NCBI GenBank assembly: GCA_016183935.1
Contig: JACPDR010000028.1
Coordinates: 1 to 64,000 of the forward strand
DNA from: Caulobacterales bacterium
GTDB lineage: Bacteria; Pseudomonadota; Alphaproteobacteria; Caulobacterales; Caulobacteraceae
Reading direction: 5' to 3'
DNA: 64,000 bases
Shown: positions 34,841 to 43,645 of the stretch, one piece after another
Position numbering within the stretch: the first letter of the stretch is position 1
Layout: each line of letters starts with the position of its first letter
Position numbers and translations under genes: made by a program
Notes under the pieces: model-generated
What the model saw: only the letters and a program-made list of their open reading frames with translations
Told to the model about the DNA's origin: nothing
The model's database searches: none

Positions 34841-36586
34841 ATGATGACGGGTCAACTGTACGAGCGTTTCATGGCCGGCCCCGTTCACTACGAACTCTAT
34901 ATCCGCAAGACGGCTCCCGCGCCCTGGAACCTCCAGCTGGCGACGGAGGACCGCGCCCACGCGATCCAGACGGCCGAGGAACTGCTGGCGGACAACCGGG
35001 CGGCCGCCGTCCGGGTCACCAAGGAGACGCTCGATCCGGACACGATGGAGTTCAACAGCGTCACCGTCCTGACCCGCGGCGCGCCCGAGGTGCAGCGCAA
35101 GCGCGTGGTGCCCGACGACCAGGCCGGCCCCCGTTGCGGCTCGCCCCAGGACCTCTACGCCCCGGTGGCGCGGGAGCTGATCGGCCGCGTGCTCGAGGAT
35201 TGGCTGAACCGTCACGGCGTCACCGCCTTCGAACTGCTGCACCGGCCCGACCTGGCCGAACAGCTCGAGGCGTCGGGCGTGGAACTGCAGCACGCCATCC
35301 AGAAGGTCGCCGTGCCCGAAAGCCAGGCCGTGGGCCAGCCGGTGCACGACCTGGTCCGCCACTACCAGAAGCTTACCGAACGGACGATCGAGCGCCTGCT
35401 GTTCGCCGGGCGCAAGAACCAGTTTCCGGACCTGGGGGACCATTCGCTCGCCGACCTGGCCCATCGCCTGACCGGACAGCCCGACCGCGCCTTCATCATG
35501 GGCGGCATCATCTCGGGCGCGCTGAAGGGCGTGCGCGGCGGCCGGGCGCGGCTGGACCGGCTGATGGATCTGGCTGAACGCGCGCCGATGGATGGTCCGC
35601 CGCACGCCATGGTCATGGTGGCGATCGAACAGGTCATGTGCGAGCTGTTCGCCGCGCGGACCAATCTCGCCGACGTGCTCGGCCCGGCGCTCGACCAGGG
35701 CGCGTCGCTCGCCGCCGTGGTGCGCATGGTCGCGCCGCGCGAGGTCTCGGCCCTGATCAATCAGGATTCCCGCCTGGCGCTTCAGGTGCCGATCGTGGAC
35801 GGCCCCGCCGCCCGGCTTGGGGAACGGGTCGCGGCGGGCCAGTTCCCGCTGCTCTCGGCCTCGCTGGCGCGCATGGTGGTGCGCGAGCTGATGAGTCCCC
35901 GCCGTCTGCGTCCCAACGACGCCGGCGGCGAGATCGACATCCTGCGCACCCTGGCCATGACCCTGACCGCCACCGCCGGGCGTCTGCTGACCCTGGAGGA
36001 GGTGCAGTCGGCCTTCAACGAGCGCTCCAAGGCCCTCGTCACCGCCGATTTCGTCGCCGCCTATGTGAAATCCTGCACCACCGTCCTGTGCGAGGCCGAG
36101 GCCCTGACCCGGCTGTGCGAGAACGTCACCGGCCTCGCCAACAAGCGCGCCGCCGCCCGCTGGCTGTCGGCTTGCGTCGGCTCGCTGCGTTTCGAAGGCG
36201 AGATGCGCGCCGCCTCCGGACAGACCGCCGCCCAGAAGCTGGGCGTGCTCGCCGGCCTCGGCCGGGCCGTGCGCGGCTGCGGCCTGTCGGAACGGGACGA
36301 GGCCGACATCATCACCACCATCGGCCTGGTCGGCGGGACCGTCGAGGCCGAGGCGAAGATCACCGTCATGCTGGCGCGCTCGCCGGCCCCGCTGCAGCAG
36401 AAGCTGGCGGTGCTGCTGCGCATGGCCGCCGGCGACACGGCCCCGCCGGGCCCCGCCGCCGACCGGGCCCGGGTGGAGGCGGTCAAGCTGTTCCGCGCGC
36501 CCAGCAACCGCGCTGCCCTGGCCGCCGCGCCGGAAACGCTGGCCCCGCTCAAGGGCCTCATGAAGGCGGCGGGGCTGGCGGCCTGA
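34841..36586 (+). CDS. Large cytoplasmic protein of unknown function, divergent from chvI
   Basis: 581 residues from the first of two ATGs; an alternative ATG at 34871 starts with MAGPVHYELYI. No signal peptide or membrane segment. The first 80 residues form a beta-alpha domain (HYELYIRKTAPAPWNLQLATED, then RAAAVRVTKETLDPDTMEFNSVTVL), and the remaining 500 residues look all-helical, with repeated two-helix units around LARMVVRELMSPRRL and LTRLCENVTGLANKRAAARWL. I do not recognise a family. Codon use and GC match the chromosome, so this is a settled gene. Its position suggests a shared promoter region with chvI; any link to that system is inference. Confidence 0.75.
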   Translation: MMTGQLYERFMAGPVHYELYIRKTAPAPWNLQLATEDRAHAIQTAEELLADNRAAAVRVTKETLDPDTMEFNSVTVLTRGAPEVQRKRVVPDDQAGPRCGSPQDLYAPVARELIGRVLEDWLNRHGVTAFELLHRPDLAEQLEASGVELQHAIQKVAVPESQAVGQPVHDLVRHYQKLTERTIERLLFAGRKNQFPDLGDHSLADLAHRLTGQPDRAFIMGGIISGALKGVRGGRARLDRLMDLAERAPMDGPPHAMVMVAIEQVMCELFAARTNLADVLGPALDQGASLAAVVRMVAPREVSALINQDSRLALQVPIVDGPAARLGERVAAGQFPLLSASLARMVVRELMSPRRLRPNDAGGEIDILRTLAMTLTATAGRLLTLEEVQSAFNERSKALVTADFVAAYVKSCTTVLCEAEALTRLCENVTGLANKRAAARWLSACVGSLRFEGEMRAASGQTAAQKLGVLAGLGRAVRGCGLSERDEADIITTIGLVGGTVEAEAKITVMLARSPAPLQQKLAVLLRMAAGDTAPPGPAADRARVEAVKLFRAPSNRAALAAAPETLAPLKGLMKAAGLAA

Positions 36587-36595
36587 GAAACAAGA

Positions 36596-36616
36596 CCCTC
36601 TCCCGGCGGGAGAGGG
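36596..36616. repeat. 21-bp perfect palindrome CCCTCTCCCG-G-CGGGAGAGGG
   Basis: Ten-base arms around one base, placed between two convergent genes (stops at 36586 and 36621). A weak T-rich tract (TCTTGTTT) follows on the minus strand, so it may terminate the zinc-ribbon gene. It resembles two other intergenic palindromic elements in this window (42303-42338, 62956-62997) in being built from CTCCC/GGGAG arms. Confidence 0.7.
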
Positions 36617-36620
36617 AGGA

Positions 36621-36953
36621 TCAGTCAAAGATATCGAAGATGCTGTCGCGCTTCTTCTTGCGGTATTTGTAGTCGTCGTCCCGATAGCGTGGCGGCTCGC
36701 GATAGCCCTGCTGGGGCTGCTGGCCCCACGGCTGCTGGGGTGCGGCCTGCGGCGGATAGGGTTGCGGCGCGGGCTGCTGCGGCGCCGGCGCGGCCGAGGC
36801 GCGGCCCTCGTCGGTGGCCACGGCCATCAGCTTCTCGAGCTCGCCGCGGTCCAGCCAGACGCCGCGGCAGGTCGGGCACATGTCGAACTGGACGCCGCCG
36901 CGCTCCAGGGTCTGCATGGCGGCGTTGTCGTTGGGGCACATCAGCAGGGGCAT
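36621..36953 (-). CDS. TFIIB-type zinc-ribbon protein
   Basis: 110 residues. A zf-TFIIB domain at the N-terminus, MCPNDNAAMQTLERGGVQFD followed by CPTCRGVWLDRGELEKLM, gives a CPND...CPTC arrangement; the first site has a single Cys followed by Asn-Asp, as is common in this family. The rest is a Gln/Pro/Tyr-rich low-complexity region ending in KYRKKKRDSIFDIFD, a basic then acidic tail. The ATG at 36953 is chosen because GGAG lies nine bases upstream; a GTG at 36968 lies within that site. Function is unknown. Confidence 0.85.
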   Translation of the reverse strand: MPLLMCPNDNAAMQTLERGGVQFDMCPTCRGVWLDRGELEKLMAVATDEGRASAAPAPQQPAPQPYPPQAAPQQPWGQQPQQGYREPPRYRDDDYKYRKKKRDSIFDIFD

Positions 36954-37164
36954 CGGGGCGTTCTCCACGCGGATTCAGAGGGGTCGGGCGCCCCGGCGCC
37001 GCTCTCGGGCCGGAGTCGAACGCCGGAGCGCCCGATGCGGTCCGACATCACGCGCCTCCGACGGCCAGGGGAGCAACCGCGGCGGCCGCGCCAGAGGGGC
37101 CCGTCCCGCGCCATCAAACTGGGGCCGCCCCCGCCCGGCGGCAAGGGGCCCGAACGTCGCGGCT

Positions 37165-38397
37165 TCAGCAGGCCTGCCCCGCCGCCCAGCCGGACGACCA
37201 GGCCCACTGGAAATTATAGCCGCCCAGCCACCCCGTCACGTCGACCGCCTCGCCGATCACATACAGGCCCGGGACCGCCTTGGCCGCCAGGGTCTGCTGG
37301 TCCAGCTGGTCCGTCGCCACCCCGCCCAGGGTCACCTCGGCGGTGCGGTAGCCCTCGGTCCCGACCGGCTTGACGCTCCAGCCGTTCACCGCCTCGTCCA
37401 GCCGCCGCAGCGCCTTGTCCGGCAGGTCGGCGAGATTGCCCTGCGCCTGTTCCTGTTCGACCAGCCGTTCGGCCAGCCGCCTGGGCACGATCTGCCCCAG
37501 CGCCGTATGCGCCGCCTGCCGGCCGTTCTCGGCCTTCATCGCCTTCAGCGCCGCGAACACATCCACCCCCGGCGCCATGCTGACCGAGACCGCCTCGCCC
37601 TCGCGCCAGTAGGAACTGATCTGCAGCACGCTCGGCCCCGACAGGCCCCGGTGGGTGAACAGCAGCCCCTCCGCGAAACGCGTTTCCCTGTTGGGCCTGC
37701 CGCCCTTCGGGCTGGTTGAGGCCGGGTCGGGTCTGTGGCTCACCACCGCCTCCACCGACACCCCGGCCAGCGGCTTGAGCCGCTCCAGCAGCCCCGGCTC
37801 GAAGGTCAGCGGAACCAGCGCGGGCCGCGTCTCCGTGACTCTCAGCCCGAACCCCTTCGCCGTCTCATAGGCCCAGCCCGTGGCCCCCATCTTCGGGATC
37901 GACTTGCCGCCCGTGGCCAGCACCAGCGAGGCGCAGCGCACCGTCGACCCGTCCGACAGCGCCGCCTCGAACCCTTCCCCGGCGCGCGCCACCCGTTCCA
38001 CCGAAACACCGAGCGACAGCGTCGCCCCGGCCTCGCGCAGGTCGTCCGTCAGCATACGGATGATCTGTTTGGCGCTGTCGTCGCAGAACAGCTGTCCCAA
38101 GGTCTTCTCGTGCCAGGCGATGCCCGCCTTATCCACGCGCTTGACGAAGTCGTGCTGGGTGAACCGCCGCAGCGCCGAGGTCGCGAAGCGCGGGTTCTCG
38201 CCGAGGAAATTGCCCGGCCCGGTCCCCAGGTTGGTGAAGTTGCAGCGCCCCCCGCCCGAGATGCGGATCTTCTCGCCCGGCGCCCGGGCGTGATCCAGCA
38301 GCCGCACGGACCGCCCGCGCCGCCCGGCCTCGATGGCGCACATCATCCCGGCCGCGCCCGCTCCGACGATCAGCACATCCACGTGTTCAGGCTTCAT
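37165..38397 (-). CDS. BaiN/HI0933-family flavoprotein
   Basis: 410 residues. FAD-binding Rossmann motif VLIVGAGAAGMMCAIEAGRRG at the N-terminus, then ISGGGRCNFTNLG, the C-terminal GLLFTHRGLSGPSVLQISSYW and the final GEAVDVTGWLGGYNFQWAWSSGWAAG, all standard in this family (TIGR00275/TIGR03862-like). Function is poorly defined; the family includes a bile-acid reductase. At about residues 221-241 there is an extra segment, RPDPASTSPKGGRPNRETRF, that normal members lack. The DNA of that segment contains palindromes. No operon partner is evident; the gene on the same strand upstream starts at 38947. Confidence 0.92.
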   Translation of the reverse strand: MKPEHVDVLIVGAGAAGMMCAIEAGRRGRSVRLLDHARAPGEKIRISGGGRCNFTNLGTGPGNFLGENPRFATSALRRFTQHDFVKRVDKAGIAWHEKTLGQLFCDDSAKQIIRMLTDDLREAGATLSLGVSVERVARAGEGFEAALSDGSTVRCASLVLATGGKSIPKMGATGWAYETAKGFGLRVTETRPALVPLTFEPGLLERLKPLAGVSVEAVVSHRPDPASTSPKGGRPNRETRFAEGLLFTHRGLSGPSVLQISSYWREGEAVSVSMAPGVDVFAALKAMKAENGRQAAHTALGQIVPRRLAERLVEQEQAQGNLADLPDKALRRLDEAVNGWSVKPVGTEGYRTAEVTLGGVATDQLDQQTLAAKAVPGLYVIGEAVDVTGWLGGYNFQWAWSSGWAAGQAC

Positions 38398-38434
38398 CCG
38401 CCCGCGTTAGCAGGCTCGCGGCGAGGCGGCGAGG

Positions 38435-38947
38435 CTACTCCGGCGCCGCGAAGTAGCCGACGGTGGCGCCGAAGGTGGCGACCAGGTCCAGCCACAGCGC
38501 CGTGTGGTCGGTCAGCTGCTCGACGTCGTCGCCCTGCATGAGCACGTCGTACTGGACCACCCCGGTGTTGTCGCGGCCGTCCGCCGCCGGGAGGAAATAG
38601 GCCTTGAGGAAGCGACGGTCGCGGTTCCAGTCGTTGATCATTGCCTGGGTGATGGTCGGATTGGAGAAGCTGGCGGCGTACTGGATGTCCTCGCAGACGT
38701 CCGCCTGGCAGCCGTAGAAGAAGATCATCCAGCTCAGCGGGTCGTCGTCGATGCTGATCCAGGTTTCGCCGTCCTGGCGGTTGATGGCGCTGACCTCGCC
38801 GCCCTTGGAAGTCAGCCAGGCCCGCACCGCCTCGATCGATACGCCGGGCGTCGCCGCCGTCTGGACCGGCGCGGGGGCGGCCGAAGCCGCGGCGGGCGCG
38901 GCGATGGCCAGAATGGCGGCGGCGGCGAAGGGGACGAAACGGATCAT
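38435..38947 (-). CDS. Secreted YbjN-domain protein
   Basis: 170 residues. Signal peptide MIRFVPFAAAAILAIAAPAAASA. The remainder is a YbjN-type domain: VSIEAVRAWLTSKGGEVSAI, ISIDDDPLSWMIFFYGC with a second Cys in ADVCEDIQ, and NRDRRFLKAYFLP. YbjN proteins resemble secretion-chaperone folds; secreted members are common in alphaproteobacteria and their role is unknown. The ATG at 38947 is preceded by GGAG; a longer frame to 38971 is not supported. The gap to zapE upstream is 55 bases. Confidence 0.88.
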   Translation of the reverse strand: MIRFVPFAAAAILAIAAPAAASAAPAPVQTAATPGVSIEAVRAWLTSKGGEVSAINRQDGETWISIDDDPLSWMIFFYGCQADVCEDIQYAASFSNPTITQAMINDWNRDRRFLKAYFLPAADGRDNTGVVQYDVLMQGDDVEQLTDHTALWLDLVATFGATVGYFAAPE

Positions 38948-39002
38948 CGAGGCTCTCCAGCGAGCCGCCACCTATCGATGGATGAACGGCGAAAGCAAGG
39001 CG

Positions 39003-40115
39003 TCAGTCCCGCTCGCGCGCCAGCCACGCCGCCCCGCCCATCTCGTTCAGGCGCGACACCGTCCGCTCGAACTCGAAGGCCCCGACGCCCTTGCGGTACA
39101 GCGCCTCGGGCCGGGCCTCGGCCAGGGCCACCAGACGGGTCCCGGCCTCGTACAGGGCGTCGATCAGGGTCACGAAGCGTCGCGCCTCGTGGTGGTTGGC
39201 CGGGCCCAGCACCGGCACGCCCTCGATGAACAGGGTGTGGAACCGCCCGGCGATGGCCAGATAGTCCTGCGGCCCCAGCGGCCGGCCGCACAGCTCGTCG
39301 AAGGTCGCCCGCGCCAGCCCGCCGTCGGTGCGCTCGACGACCACGTCGCGGCCCAGCACGCTCAGATGCGTCGGGGCCTCGGCCTGTTCGCCCTTCAGGT
39401 CCTCCCACAGCGCCTCGAACCCGGCCCGCGCGGCCTCGTCCGGCGGGGTGAACCAGACCCGGTCGCCCATCAGCCGGTCCAGCCGCCAGTCCCGCGCCCC
39501 GGCCACCGACACCACCTCGCAGCGCGCCTCGATCAGGTCGATGAAGGGCAGGAAGAGCTCGCGGTTGATCCCGTTCAGATACAGCTGGTCCGGAGCGCGG
39601 TTGGACGTCACCGCCAGCACCACCTTGTTCTCGAACAGGGCTTCGAACAGCCGGCCGAGGATCAGGGCGTCGGCGATGTCGGTGACCTGCAGCTCGTCGA
39701 AGCACAGCAGCCGCGCCTCAGAGGCGATCAGGGCGGCGACGGGCGCGATCGGGTCGTCGCCCTTCCACTGGCCGAACACCGCCTTGCGCGTCTCGGCGTC
39801 GCCGGTGCGCCACTGCCGGATCAGGCCGTGCACCCGGGCCATGAAGGCGTGGAAATGGGCCCGGGTCTTCCGCGGCTCCGGCGCGCAGGCGAAGAACAGG
39901 TCCATCAGGATGGACTTGCCGCGTCCCGGCGGCCCCCACAGATAGACGCCGCGCACCTCCGGCGGGCGTCCGAGCAGACCGCCCAGCGGCCCCTTGCGGC
40001 GCAGGTCGATCTCCAGCCGCGCCAGCGCCTCGACCACCGGAACCTGCGACGGGTCGGGCGTCAGCCGGCCGTCGGCCAGCCGCTTCTCATAAGCAGCGCG
40101 AATGCGTGATCCCAT
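39003..40115 (-). CDS. zapE: Cell division protein ZapE (AFG1-type ATPase)
   Basis: 370 residues. AAA+-like ATPase: Walker A GPPGRGKSILMDLFF (about residues 70-84), AHFHAFMARVH, Walker B LLCFDELQVTDIADA and TSNRAPDQLYLNGINRELFLPFI. ZapE/AFG1 proteins interact with the Z-ring in bacteria and with respiratory complexes in mitochondria. The start at 40115 (ATGGGATCACG) gives the usual N-terminus; the frame continuing to 40709 overlaps asd on the other strand and is not coding. It is divergent from asd with 165 bases between them, where I see no gene. Confidence 0.94.
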   Translation of the reverse strand: MGSRIRAAYEKRLADGRLTPDPSQVPVVEALARLEIDLRRKGPLGGLLGRPPEVRGVYLWGPPGRGKSILMDLFFACAPEPRKTRAHFHAFMARVHGLIRQWRTGDAETRKAVFGQWKGDDPIAPVAALIASEARLLCFDELQVTDIADALILGRLFEALFENKVVLAVTSNRAPDQLYLNGINRELFLPFIDLIEARCEVVSVAGARDWRLDRLMGDRVWFTPPDEAARAGFEALWEDLKGEQAEAPTHLSVLGRDVVVERTDGGLARATFDELCGRPLGPQDYLAIAGRFHTLFIEGVPVLGPANHHEARRFVTLIDALYEAGTRLVALAEARPEALYRKGVGAFEFERTVSRLNEMGGAAWLARERD

Positions 40116-40280
40116 CGATCTCGGGCTTAGCGGCGCCCGCCGCCGCTGAAAAGCGATTGCTTCGCGCCTGCGAAGGCCCACATAGAGCCATCGTCGTCCG
40201 GCACGGTCGGCATCATCCAATTTTGCGCTCAAGCAGCGAGGCTCCACGAGCCGAGCGGAGCGCGTCCGAAGGACCACCTC

Positions 40281-41327
40281 ATGGGATACAAAGTCGCCAT
40301 CGTGGGCGCCACCGGCAATGTCGGCCGGGAGATGCTGAACATCCTCGAGGAACTCGAATTCCCCGTCGACGAAATGCACGCCGTCGCCTCGCGCAAGTCG
40401 AAGGGCATGGATGTCGCCTGGGGCGACCGCACCATCAAATGCCAGGACATCGACGGCTTCGACTTCTCGAAGATGGACATCGTGCTGATGAGCGCCGGCG
40501 GCGACGTCTCGCGCGAATGGTCCGAGAAGATCGGCAAGGCCGGCCCCATCGTGATCGACAACTCCTCGGCCTTCCGCAAGGACCCGGACGTGCCGCTGAT
40601 CGTGCCCGAGGTGAACCCGGACGCCATCAAGCTGGCGAAGAAGAAGAACATCATCGCCAACCCCAACTGCTCGACCGCCCAGCTGGTCGTGGCGCTCAAG
40701 CCTCTGCACGACGCGGCGAAGATCACCCGCGCGGTGGTCTCGACCTACCAGTCAGTGTCGGGGGCCGGGAAGGCGGGCATGGACGAGCTGTGGAACCAGA
40801 CCAAGGCCATCTACGGCCTCGGCGACGCCACGCCCAAGCTGTTCCCCAAGCAGATCGCCTTCAACGTCATCCCCTACATCGGCTCGTTCCGCGACGACGG
40901 CTACACCGACGAGGAAGCCAAGATGTGGGACGAGACCCACAAGATGCTCGACCCGGCGATCAAGCTGACGGTCACCTGCGTGCGCGTGCCGGTCTTCGTC
41001 GGCCATTCGGAATCGGTGACGCTGGAGTTCGACCGCCCGATCTCGCCCGACGAGGCCCGCTCGATCCTGCGCGAGGCGCCCGGCGTCATGGTCATCGATA
41101 AGCAGGAGCACGACGGCTACATCACCCCCGTCGACGCCGCCGGCGAGCACGCCGTCTACGTCTCGCGCATCCGCAAGGACCATACGGTCGAGAACGGCCT
41201 GTCGCTGTGGATCGTCTCGGACAACCTGCGCAAGGGCGCCGCCCTCAACGCCGTCCAGATCGCCCAGCTGCTCGACGAGACCGGGACCATCAAACCCTCC
41301 TCCGGGTATCGCACCCTGACCGTCTGA
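40281..41327 (+). CDS. asd: Aspartate-semialdehyde dehydrogenase
   Basis: 348 residues. Reduces aspartyl phosphate to aspartate semialdehyde, the branch point to lysine/DAP, threonine and methionine. NADP-binding VAIVGATGNVG at the N-terminus, active-site Cys in NPNCSTAQL (about residue 130), and the catalytic His region VRVPVFVGHSESV. It closes with VVSDNLRKGAALNAVQIAQL-type helix near the C-terminus. Followed after 37 bases by rarD on the same strand. Together with dapE at 44156 it represents the lysine/peptidoglycan branch. Confidence 0.97.
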   Translation: MGYKVAIVGATGNVGREMLNILEELEFPVDEMHAVASRKSKGMDVAWGDRTIKCQDIDGFDFSKMDIVLMSAGGDVSREWSEKIGKAGPIVIDNSSAFRKDPDVPLIVPEVNPDAIKLAKKKNIIANPNCSTAQLVVALKPLHDAAKITRAVVSTYQSVSGAGKAGMDELWNQTKAIYGLGDATPKLFPKQIAFNVIPYIGSFRDDGYTDEEAKMWDETHKMLDPAIKLTVTCVRVPVFVGHSESVTLEFDRPISPDEARSILREAPGVMVIDKQEHDGYITPVDAAGEHAVYVSRIRKDHTVENGLSLWIVSDNLRKGAALNAVQIAQLLDETGTIKPSSGYRTLTV

Positions 41328-41364
41328 CCTTCCGCTCGCCGCTCCCCCGGCGAAGGAGATGACC

Positions 41365-42294
41365 ATGACCACCGCCACCGGCTCCGACGCGAGCCGCGCC
41401 GCCCTGCTGTCCGCCTTCGGCTGCTACGTCCTGTGGGGCGTCATGCCGCTGCTGTTCATGGGCCAGGCCGCCGTCGGCTTCGACGCCTTTGAGATTCTCG
41501 CTCACCGCGCCCTCTGGGCCGTGGCCGTGGCCGGCTTGCTGGTCTGGCTGGCGAAACAGGGCGGCCAGGTCCGCGCCGTCCTGACCTCGCCGAAGACGCT
41601 GGCCTGGCTGGCCTTCTCGACCGTGCTGATCGGGCTCAACTGGGGCGTCTACGTCTGGGCCACCACCCACGGGGCCACGCTCGAGGCCAGCCTCGGCTAC
41701 TACATCAACCCGCTGCTCAACATGGTCGTGGGCCTGTGGCTGTTCCGCGAGAAGATCGACCGCTGGGGCTGGATCGCCATCGGCCTCGCCGCCGTCGGCG
41801 TCGCCTTCCAGGCGCTGGCGCTGGGCCGGCCGCCGTGGATTTCGATCGTTCTGGCGATCAGCTTCGCCACCTACGGCGTCATCCGCAAGCGCGTGCCGAT
41901 CGACGCCCAGGCCGGCCTGCTCGTCGAGTGCCTGATGCTGCTGCCGTTCGGCCTCGCCTGGGTGCTGTGGCTGCAGCACACCGGCGCCGGCGTGGCCTTC
42001 GACAGTCCCGGCAATACGATCTGGGCCCTGGCCAACGGCCCGGCCACCGTGCTGCCGCTGGCCCTGTTCGCCTGGTCGGCGCGGCGCCTGCCGCTGTCGA
42101 CCATCGGCTTCATCCAGTTCCTCGCCCCGACCCTGCAGTTCGCCGTCGGCGTCTGGGCGGGCGAGGCGCTGACGCCCCTCCGCATCCTGTCGTTCGTCTT
42201 CATCTGGGGCGGCGCCGCCGTCTTCGCCGCGGCGGCCTTCTTCCGCGTGAGGGCCGCCCGCCAGGCCCTGAAGAGCGCCGCCGAACCGGTCTGA
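41365..42294 (+). CDS. rarD: RarD-type EamA family transporter
   Basis: 309 residues with ten membrane segments in two EamA-like halves. The N-terminus AALLSAFGCYVLWGVMPLLFM and the stretch LNWGVYVWATTHGATLEASLGYYINPL identify the RarD group of small-metabolite permeases; the substrate is not established (chloramphenicol sensitivity in the original description). The ATG at 41365 is chosen because GAAGGAG lies six bases upstream; an ATG at 41359 is too close to that site. A palindromic element follows the stop. Confidence 0.9.
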   Translation: MTTATGSDASRAALLSAFGCYVLWGVMPLLFMGQAAVGFDAFEILAHRALWAVAVAGLLVWLAKQGGQVRAVLTSPKTLAWLAFSTVLIGLNWGVYVWATTHGATLEASLGYYINPLLNMVVGLWLFREKIDRWGWIAIGLAAVGVAFQALALGRPPWISIVLAISFATYGVIRKRVPIDAQAGLLVECLMLLPFGLAWVLWLQHTGAGVAFDSPGNTIWALANGPATVLPLALFAWSARRLPLSTIGFIQFLAPTLQFAVGVWAGEALTPLRILSFVFIWGGAAVFAAAAFFRVRAARQALKSAAEPV

Positions 42295-42302
42295 CGCTCA
42301 GC

Positions 42303-42338
42303 GTCTCCTCCCCATTGGTTCGCCGACGGGGAGGAGAC
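42303..42338. repeat. Palindromic intergenic element GTCTCCTCCCC-n14-GGGGAGGAGAC
   Basis: Perfect 11-base arms with a 14-base loop, between the convergent ends of rarD and an MFS gene. The segment CTCCTCCCCATT is shared with the element at 62956-62997, which suggests a dispersed repeat family. It may also act as a bidirectional terminator, although no T-tract follows. Confidence 0.65.
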
Positions 42339-42349
42339 AGGACAGAACC

Positions 42350-43645
42350 TCAGCCCAACCGGTCGGCCTTCCTCAGCCCCGGGAACAGCCTGGCCCACGC
42401 CCCCGTCGCCGCCAGGGCGCCGGCGCCGCCGAACACAGCCGCCCCGACCGCGCCCAGCAGCCGGACCATGACGCCGGAATAGGCCTCGCCCAGCTCGTTT
42501 GAGGCTCCGATGAACAGCATCGACACCGAGCTGACCCGGCCGCGCATGTGATCGGGCGTCGACAGCTGGATCAGGGTCTGGCGGATGTTGACGCTGATCA
42601 TGTCGGCCGCGCCGCCGATCATCAGGGCGACGGCGCTGATCCAGGCGATCTTCGACAGGCCGAAGACGATGGTGCAGACGCCGAACACCGCGACCGCCGC
42701 AAACATCCATTTGCCGCCATGTCTCACGATCGGGAACCGCGCCAGGTAGAGGGCCATCGAGAAGGCCCCGACCCCGAAGGCCGCCCGCAGCAGGCCGAAG
42801 CCCTCGGGTCCCACATGCAGGATGTCGCGCGCGAAGATCGGCGTCAGCAGGGCCACGCCGGCGAACAGCACCACGATCAGGTCCAGCGAGATCGCCCCCA
42901 GTACAATCCGGGTGGTCCAGACGTATTTCAGCCCCTCCTTCACCGCGTCCCAGCGCCGGGACGCGCCCTCCACCCGCTCCGGCCGGCCGTTGGTGCGGAT
43001 CAGCAGGAAGGCCGAGAAGGCGAACAGGAACATCCCCAGCGCCGCGGCGTAGGCCAGCGGCACATTGATCCCGACGATGACCCCGCCCAGCGCCGGCCCG
43101 GCGATGGCTCCGGTCTGGAAGGCGATCGACTGGGCGGCGATGGCCCTTGGCAGGGCGGCCCGTCCCACCACCATCGGCAGATAGGCCTGGCTGGCCGGGG
43201 CCAGGAAGGCGCGGCAGGCCCCGAACAGGCAGGCCACCGCCAGCAGGCCCCACAGCGGCGGCGACCCGTGCAGGGCCATGGCCAGGAAGGCGATCGCGCA
43301 CAGACCCTCCACCGCGATCGAGGCGGCCACCGTCAGGCGCCGGTCGCGCCGGTCGGCCATCTCGCCGGCCGGCAGGGTCAGGGCCAGCAGCGGGATGAAC
43401 TGGGCCAGTCCGACCAGCCCCAGGTACAGGCTGGCCTCCTCGATCGGATGGTCCCGCCGCGCGATCTCGTAGACCTGCCACAGCAGGGCCGAGGACTGGA
43501 TCTGGATGGCCAGCACCGCCGCGATCCGACCGCCCCACAGCAGGCGGAAGTCGCGCAGCCGCCAGGGATTGGTTCCGTGGGCCTCCCGCGCGGCCTCGGC
43601 GACGGCGGGCGTGATCGGCTCGGGGGCCTCAGGTGCGTCGGTCAT
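42350..43645 (-). CDS. MFS transporter (MFS_3/EntS-like)
   Basis: 431 residues, about eleven to twelve membrane segments. NPWRLRDFRLLWGGRIAAVLAIQIQSSALLWQVYEI is the usual start of this family, followed by LTLPAGEMADRRDRR (the loop 2-3 motif), AFQTGAIAGPALGG and SMLFIGASNELGEAYSG, typical of EntS-like exporters. Likely an effluxer of small molecules; substrate unknown. Its start overlaps the upstream cupin gene by 17 bases, so the two are translationally coupled. Confidence 0.9.
   Translation of the reverse strand: MTDAPEAPEPITPAVAEAAREAHGTNPWRLRDFRLLWGGRIAAVLAIQIQSSALLWQVYEIARRDHPIEEASLYLGLVGLAQFIPLLALTLPAGEMADRRDRRLTVAASIAVEGLCAIAFLAMALHGSPPLWGLLAVACLFGACRAFLAPASQAYLPMVVGRAALPRAIAAQSIAFQTGAIAGPALGGVIVGINVPLAYAAALGMFLFAFSAFLLIRTNGRPERVEGASRRWDAVKEGLKYVWTTRIVLGAISLDLIVVLFAGVALLTPIFARDILHVGPEGFGLLRAAFGVGAFSMALYLARFPIVRHGGKWMFAAVAVFGVCTIVFGLSKIAWISAVALMIGGAADMISVNIRQTLIQLSTPDHMRGRVSSVSMLFIGASNELGEAYSGVMVRLLGAVGAAVFGGAGALAATGAWARLFPGLRKADRLG

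Noticed and set aside
40116-40709. Upstream extension of zapE in the same frame
   Set aside because: It overlaps asd on the other strand and adds no conserved residues; the ATG at 40115 gives the family start.
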